DNA from: Isoetes taiwanensis
Lineage: Eukaryota > Streptophyta > Lycopodiopsida > Isoetales > Isoetaceae
Assembly (NCBI GenBank): GCA_021234155.1
Contig: JAJEKV010000055.1
Location: 1,221,090-1,285,089, forward strand
Reading direction: 5' to 3'
DNA length: 64,000 nt
In this document: positions 58,395 to 64,000 of the stretch, piece by piece
How the letters are laid out: the number at the start of each line of letters is the position of its first letter
Position numbering within the stretch: the stretch's first letter is position 1
Made by a program: the position numbers and the translations under genes
Notes under the pieces: generated by a model
Told to the model about the DNA's origin: nothing
The model's database searches: none
What the model saw: only the letters and a program-made list of their open reading frames with translations

Positions 58395-58805
58395 TTGGCA
58401 AGAACGCTGAAGCCACCGAGGCGTGAGCGGGTGGATGCGCCCCACCCCATGTTGGGGCCAAGATCGTACTCGCACAAAGGGGCCGCCCTAACCCTCGCCC
58501 ACGAGGAAACCCCATCGGTCTGGACCGGCACTGTCGCCTTACGGGAGATCCGTAAGTTTCAGAAGTCAACCCAACTTCTGATACGGAAGCTTCCCTTTCA
58601 GAGGTTGGTTCGGGAGATTGCCCAGGAGTTCAAGACCGACCTCCGCTTCCAGACTTTTGCCATTTTGGCACTCCAAGAGGCTGCGGAGGCCTATCTAGTG
58701 GCACTTTTTGGTGATGCCAATCTTTGCGCAATCCACGCAAAGAGGGTCACCATTATGCCTAAGGATTTAGCCCTCGCCCGCAGGATTCGGGGGGAGCATC
58801 CTTAG
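58395..58805 (+). pseudogene. Histone H3 gene inside the LTR element (canonical length, start codon TTG)
   Basis: The frame has 136 codons before TAG, exactly the length of H3 with its Met, but the first codon is TTG. From residue 44 (counted without the first codon) the protein is nearly canonical H3: [84 protein letters not shown]. All histone-fold helices are present. Loop 1 is of H3 and not CENH3 length. Residues 1-43 keep the length but not the sequence ([15 protein letters not shown]...). At DNA level they still resemble an H3 tail with many small compensating changes. The frame is open upstream to about 58229. It may be a captured host H3 (active or pseudo) or a tail obscured by base-call errors. 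Confidence 0.88.
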
Positions 58806-59004
58806 CATATTTTGCTGAGTTCCGCATTGTAAATATTTTTTTAAGATTTAATAAAAACTTTTTGTTTTGTATTAAGAACCTTTTATTTTGTGTTAAATAC
58901 GAAAATGCTGCCGTCAGCATAATAAAAAGGGTTAAAAAGGATCTTCAAAGTTTCATTTCATTTGTCATATCTGTTTTTCTTGCTTCCTCCTCCCTTCTAG
59001 CGCC

Positions 59005-60400
59005 ATGGCAGCCACCGACCTTCTTGCATGGTATCAAGACGGAGAGCATTGGGATCCGCAAGTGCCCTTCGACCTGTTGCAGCCCTTGCTATGCCAGCGC
59101 CTAGACGTCATCACTAATATGCAGCGGCACCCAGATTATGCCGGGTTTTTAGACTTTTACATGGAGGAGATGCTTCCTTTGTGTATCCCTCTTGGGGATC
59201 CTCCCCAATTGTATCTAGAACGGGAGGTAGTCCGGGATATGTTAGGGGGCGACACCCATGCGTATGATGTGCTGAAAGGAAAGCTCAGATGGGGCAAACA
59301 CCTGCCCGTTGTGCAGCATCAGGGGCGACAATATCTTGAGGTTTCCTTCGCCCTAGCCATCCTCATGGATCAATACGTTGAGGATGAAACTTTGCCTGTA
59401 GAGAAAGGCAAACTCCCTGAATCTTCCGAGGAGGGAGAAGATGAGCATATAGGTATGGGCGACTCGTTGGAAGCAGTTAGCAGAGGAGATGCCACCACGC
59501 CGGGAACAAGCTGCACGCTTGTCAGGGCTGGACGCCCTTCCAGTTGTGTATCACCAAGGGCAAGAATATCTTCTCTTGGATGATATCATCTGGACCTATC
59601 ACATGGTGGCCGGGTTTAAGCGCCGGCGTAAGGACCATGTGCTCTATGAGCTAGCGGAGTACTGTTTGGATGATTTCATCGACTTCGCTCCTATTGAGCT
59701 TCCCCCGGAGGTGCAGCAGTTACTCCAGTTCCGACAGGACACCATAGAGCCAGCTGAGACTTTGCTACGGCTTCGGGAACTGGTGATGCAGGATCCGGCC
59801 TCTCAGCCCTCACCGGATGCCTTTACAGCTATGGGATCTCATGTTCCCAACATTAATATGGTTGAGGTTCCCTCCGATTCGGATGAGGAAGGAGAGGATC
59901 TATACCATAATCCTGCTCATCTGAAGGAAGAGCAGCAAGAACTCAAGGAAGAAGAAGTCCCTATGGACTTAGACAAGGAGGTGGCCACGTCAGAGACCCC
60001 GCAAGGGAAGGTATTGGGAAACCACCTTACCCGCTTTTTCTTATCAGCTTTTCGCCAGGGGCAAGTTCTTTTTATAGGCCGAGATTTAGGGCCGGAGGCT
60101 GAAGCTTCATGGTGGACCCTCCGTGCTCTCTCCACATTGGCCGGGCACAAGAAGCTTCCCTATCGTACGTTCACTTATGTACTCGTACGACGAGATCTTG
60201 CCCTGACGGCCTTGGGGCAAGACATTGCACCCTGGATGAGCATGAAGCTCCTTACGGCAGCCCCATTGGCTGTTGCTTATCCGCCAGAGGTTGCTTCCAT
60301 TGCGGCTGCCACAGTAGACCCAGGGGTGACTCTGCTACGACACCGACCGCCGCCACCACCTCCTCGGTCTACGAATGAAGAGGGAGGACCTAGCTCTTAA
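59005..60400 (+). pseudogene. ORF2 of the LTR element, copy 3 (unknown, one frameshift)
   Basis: ATG 59005 opens MAATDLLAWYQDGEHWDPQV. The frame shifts by one between about 59490 and 59580 and then runs to TAA at 60398-60400, about 465 residues in all. Two similar modules are visible: HLPVVQHQGRQYLEVSFALA (about 59310) and ALPVVYHQGQEYLLLDDIIW (about 59540). Acidic linkers follow each, then a C-terminal block with FFLSAFRQGQVLFIGRDLG and GHKKLPYRTFTYVLVRRDLA, and a Pro tail. Copies 1 and 2 share the second module. No known enzyme motif. Confidence 0.6.
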
Positions 60401-60593
60401 ATAATTGTATTACGCATTTTGTATTGCGTATAGATGTAGGATTTTGGTTTGGCAATTTCTAGCCATTCTATGGTTATGATATACCATCTTTTTATCAATT
60501 GTGACTATTGTCTCAATGAATACAATTAAGATTGTTCTCTTCCATGATGTGTTCTTCTATCTGTTAGAGTTTAGGGCATAACGAAATTGTTCA

Positions 60594-61120
60594 ATGTTCT
60601 ATATTCATTTTTATTGTCTTACAAAAGAAACACTCGAAGAATATGAGGAGAGGATTACCGATCTGATAAGGAGAGATGATCCAGGGCCGCCAGAACAGGA
60701 TTATGGCCAAAGATATGGGGAGTACCCGGAATGGGACGAAGGTTATGAGATAGAACCTGCCACCACGGGGGAGTCCTATGATCCAGCCAAGGGATGGAGA
60801 TAGTTAGCATTCTCGTGGAACGAGCCTACGAGGACCTGAAGCAAACGCCACCCACATGGGACTATTGGGATATGTCCAGGCACGAAGCTTTCGAGGATGC
60901 CAACGACCACCTGTGGCAAATCTTCTATGCTTTAGGGAGGCTTTTCAATCTCCTTATTATTAGCCCAACTGGATTACCAACTTTGTTATCGTTCGGGCCC
61001 GGCACGCGTTACAAGCTCGTTAGGGTCATGCACGAAAAGTGTTCGCTACTCAATCCTCTACCCATTTGCGAACCCCTAGGGCCGGTCTCTTTAGTTTGGT
61101 TTTGTTTATGCTATATGTGA
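60594..61120 (+). pseudogene. Possible ORF3 of the LTR element
   Basis: Two overlapping frames: an acidic one to 60803 (ETLEEYEERITDLIRRDDPG) and one from ATG 60794 (VERAYEDLKQTPPTWDYWDM, then HEAFEDANDHLWQIFYALGR). They may be one gene split by a frameshift. No family recognised. Confidence 0.35.
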
Positions 61121-61341
61121 GTTGAACTTCCAATCTCCAATGTATAAATGTTTGTCCTTGTATTGTATCTTTGTATCAACTTATATTACCATCAATGTAT
61201 GGAACTTTAATGGAATGGCAGTTTTCACTTGTAATAAGAATCTTTACCATCGTAATTTTTCTTGTAATCTCTCTCTACCCTATCCGAAATGATATTTCTG
61301 TGAGACTTTATGTTACTATAATTCTGCTTATACTTTCATGT

Positions 61342-62560
61342 ATGCTCGATATAGACGGTGCACGCAACGCCGCCTGGCAGACGCCCTCGAATGCCAGTAG
61401 GCTAACACCTGAACAGGAACTGATGTTAATGAAAAGACAATTAGGCGAGTTACAGGCTTATGTGTTGCATTCCAACCCACCATAGCATACACCAGAAAAC
61501 GGACCGGAGTTACCTTTGCAACCGCCAAGTCCGCTGCCGACAAAGCCATCTCCACTGAAACCCACCGCACCTGCACAAAGGAGGTCCCGTTCTAAACGTC
61601 GTCGCAGTTCCTCTAGAGATAGCGCCACCTCCTCACAATCAGCCATTCAGATCTTCCGAAGTCAGTCCGTATCACCGGGTGACCATGCAAAGCCGATAAG
61701 GAATACCGCAAGATTCGCTGATACAAACCATAACTAGTATATGGAAGAATAGGAACCGCCCGGTTTGATGGGAAATCTAGAGGCGGACTGAATGCAGAGT
61801 CCTGGTTGGACGAAATGAAGGAGTTTGGGAAGTCCTATGGCATGACAGAAAAGGATACAGGAAAGGTTGCTACCACAAACCTTACAGGAGCTGCCCGTAT
61901 TTGGTGGAAGGGCTATGCTAGAGCCAAGCATCTGGATAGAAGTAGGTGCAAGTTAAAAAAGTTTGCAAAAGCTTTTAAGTCGCATTATGTGCCTCGTGCG
62001 CACAAATGCCAACAAATTCAGACCTTCTACAGGTTAGAGCAGAAGGGTATGTCAGTCCAGGCCTACACTGATGAATTTATGCTTTGGTCAGTATGTACCA
62101 GGTATGAATGAAAAGAGGGCAGTGGAAGGCTACATTGAGGGGTTGGCCCCATCAATTAAACGAATGGTTAAGGCCATAGACCCGAAATCAGTTGCGGAGG
62201 CTGAGGCTAAGGCATTGAGCCTCGAGGAGGACACACCAAGGAACCAGTATCCGCGTCCTGACCCTTACTCGCAGCCACGGCCGTCCACACCTTACAAACC
62301 CCGCTCGCCAAGTCCGGGGCCCTCTCAGCAGAACTCTTATGGCCGCCAGGAAAAGAAAGTCACCTTTAGCACGACCGATAAACAGAACAATGTCAGTAAG
62401 GAAGTTCGGAACCTCTTACAGTCTATTCCTAAAGAGGCCCGAGAACAGCTCCGCCGAGATAAGGCATGCTACAGGTGTATGCGGCCCGGACACTTCATGC
62501 AGAATTGTCCTTATGTCACGCAGACTGCCCAGCTGGCCATGGCCGACCTCGATTGGGACG
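61342..62560 (+). pseudogene. Gag of copy 3 (stop and frameshifts)
   Basis: From ATG 61342 the frame reads NAAWQTPSNASRLTPEQELM, then meets TAG at 61483-61485. The same frame continues with a Ser/Arg-rich stretch (RRSRSKRRRSSSRDSATSS). After further shifts (near 61740 and 62085) the Gypsy capsid core appears: ESWLDEMKEFGKSYGMTEKD, GAARIWWKGYA, FKSHYVPRAHKCQQIQTFYR, LEQKGMSVQAYTDEF, YVPGMNEKRAVEGYIEGLAP. It ends in the CCHC knuckle CYRCMRPGHFMQNC (about 62468). Gag packages element RNA. Confidence 0.87.
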
Positions 62561-63312
62561 ATCTTGAGTCAACACAACCTGTCGAGGAGGAGGCTCCCGA
62601 GTACATTCACGGTGCGTCTCATATCCTTGCAGCTATAGAAACCGGCAATGCTGAAAGTCAGCCTGCTGTCATTTCCACCATAGGTCAAGTAGACAGTAAG
62701 CCTTTTATAATTCTTATGGATAGGGGAAGCACACATAATTTTGCTTCTCCTAGAATGGCCCAAGTCTTACAGCTTGAAACATTGAGGTCCCGATCGAGGC
62801 CTGTCACACTAGCCAGTGGTAAAGTCAGACATACTCATGGCCGTCGCATCAATCTCAAGATGCAACTGCCAGGTGCACCAGTTGCTTTGGGTGCCGAGTT
62901 GATGGATATTGGCAAATACGACCTTATTATCGGTATGGAATTCTTGGCATCTGCAAAGGCCAACATAGACTGCGAGAAACGGGAAGTTACCTTCAACGCA
63001 GCTAATGGAGCCCGCGTAACTATAAAAGGTGAACCATTCAACCCTATTATGCAGTCTATGTCCATCAGGCAGTTAGATAAAGCTATACGCAAGGAAAAGC
63101 TCCTTTGCGTCATTAGACTTGCCTCCATTGAGTCAGATGCTAAGCAGAAGCAAGTAATCGACACCCTGCCAGAGGGGATTGCTAATCTTCTCCGAGAATT
63201 TGGTGATCTTTTTCCGGATGAGATCCAGAAGCTTCCTCCTTTTAGAGGGGTAGAATGTGAGATATCTTTAGAGCCTGATTTCGCCTCCTCTATATGTTCA
63301 TCTGGTCACTAA
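62561..63312 (+). pseudogene. Retropepsin and beginning of RT, copy 3 (truncated)
   Basis: The same frame as the zinc knuckle continues into IHGASHILAAIETGNAESQP, a protease whose active site reads ILMDRGSTHNFASPR. The D-T/S-G triad is D-R-G here, so the enzyme should be inactive. GKYDLIIGMEFLASAKANID is the second block. After a linker (REFGDLFPDEIQKLPPFRGV) the first strand of a Gypsy RT begins (ECEISLEPDFA) and stops. Unrelated sequence follows from about 63290. RT, RNase H, integrase and 3' LTR are missing. Confidence 0.88.
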
Positions 63313-64000
63313 GATATTCGAAGTGAGGAGAGAATGCTGGAATGTTCGACGATATATGTTTATCTAGTTCATTTAAAATAAATTAAATAACAATTTCTTA
63401 TTGGCTTGGTGGTTAAGGTTTTGGCCTTGTGTGTTTCAAGTGTTAACTTCGAAACCGACTTGTGACATTTAGAGGACCTTTTTTTTTCCGTTAATTTTAT
63501 GTTTATTAATTGTAGATAAATTCGACTTGTGATATTTAGAGGGTTTATTTTTTTCGACAGGATTTATATGCTTTCTTTTTAATATTACCAAGTTGTAGAT
63601 AAAGATCAATGTTGTTGATTGCAATGCAGCAGCAAATAGGGCGGTCACCCAATTTTCATTAACACGGCATGGGAAATAAAAACTTACATCGTGGATAGTA
63701 TAATATATTATAAAACACGCATTATATAACTATGTATTTTATAATACTTTGTATTGAACAGTTGTATGTGTATCAAATAGTTGGGGTTTCAAGCTATATT
63801 AACTTATAATTCTTTCAGCGTTCTTTACATTTTGAATGAGAATGTACCCTACAGATCCTTGTTCGAGGTAATTTGGGAACTGTATGGACTTGGGGAAAGT
63901 CCAAAAATAATGAAAAGGCGCTTTTTGGCCTCATTTCTATAAATAGATAGATAGATAGTAAATCAGGAAATTCATAATCCATATCAGCCTCTAAAACAAA
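63313..64000. other. AT-rich flank with possible SINE-like boxes and a GATA microsatellite
   Basis: GGCTTGGTGGTTAAGG (about 63402) and, about 40 nt on, CTTCGAAACC weakly resemble pol III A and B boxes. ATAGATAGATAGATAG (about 63942) is a short tetranucleotide repeat. CTTGTGAYATTTAGAGG occurs twice (about 63459 and 63525). No gene is seen. Confidence 0.35.

Noticed and set aside
58181-58426. Gly/Lys-rich frame before the H3 gene
   Set aside because: It does not begin with ATG and competes with the H3 frame. It could be the H3 upstream leader but there is no evidence that it is translated.
58395-58805. Centromeric H3 (CENH3)
   Set aside because: Loop 1 is of ordinary H3 length and the fold is nearly canonical; only the tail is unusual, and that may be due to errors.
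57575-63312. An intact autonomous retrotransposon
   Set aside because: RT, RNase H, integrase and the 3' LTR are absent and gag is broken.

Overview
This window is nuclear DNA of a land plant, probably one with a large, repeat-rich genome. Three spliced genes show this. One encodes a Psb28 photosystem II protein with a transit-peptide-like start. One encodes a PRD3/PAIR1-type meiotic protein. One encodes a bacterial-type RNase HII with nine exons. The LTR elements use the initiator-Met tRNA primer site usual in plants. I cannot name the clade. Most of the remaining DNA is mobile elements in various stages of decay.

Layout. 1-10.07 kb: four LINE copies or fragments (A, B, C, D) and a PIF/Harbinger transposase remnant. 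A, B and D lie against (TC)n/(CCCT)n microsatellites. 10.07-12.1 kb: small hairpins, a tandem repeat and the 3' part of a second LINE family (E). 12.3-13.0 kb: decayed minus-strand fragments. 13.03-25.79 kb: a minus-strand Gypsy-type LTR element, mostly duplicated in tandem as two 6.05-6.07 kb units; each unit has an LTR, a primer site, a histone-H3-like ORF and an unknown ORF2. 26.39-29.90 kb: psb28 (+) and PRD3/PAIR1 (-), convergent. 30-33.6 kb: foldback/MITE-like elements. 33.65-40.9 kb: an old minus-strand LINE (F, relative of E) split by a nested L1-type LINE (G) with an 11-nt target duplication. 41-47.4 kb: little recognisable coding sequence. 47.4-50.35 kb: RNase HII (-). 50.88-51.33 kb: a complete 454-bp TRIM element. 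51.37-52.02 kb: a Helitron-like 3' terminus and a long-inverted-repeat element. 52.7-54.2 kb: decayed unidentified coding remnants. 55.06-63.31 kb: another Helitron-like terminus, then a plus-strand Gypsy element with LTR, primer site, ORF-a, an H3 gene of 136 codons, ORF2, ORF3, gag, zinc knuckle and retropepsin, truncated at the start of RT.

Most interesting points. (1) The LTR elements carry H3-derived sequence in the same slot, between LTR and ORF2: near-canonical in the 58-kb copy, strongly diverged in the 13-25-kb copies. (2) One LINE family appears to insert into (TC)n microsatellites and keeps a small 3' hairpin followed by AATAATA. (3) The two 6-kb tandem units are near-identical in blocks but differ in patches centred on CAG/CTG/CCG/CGG triplets. 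That could be consensus error at CHG-methylated sites, so some frameshifts reported here may be artefacts. The three host genes were modelled exon by exon and every junction keeps frame.
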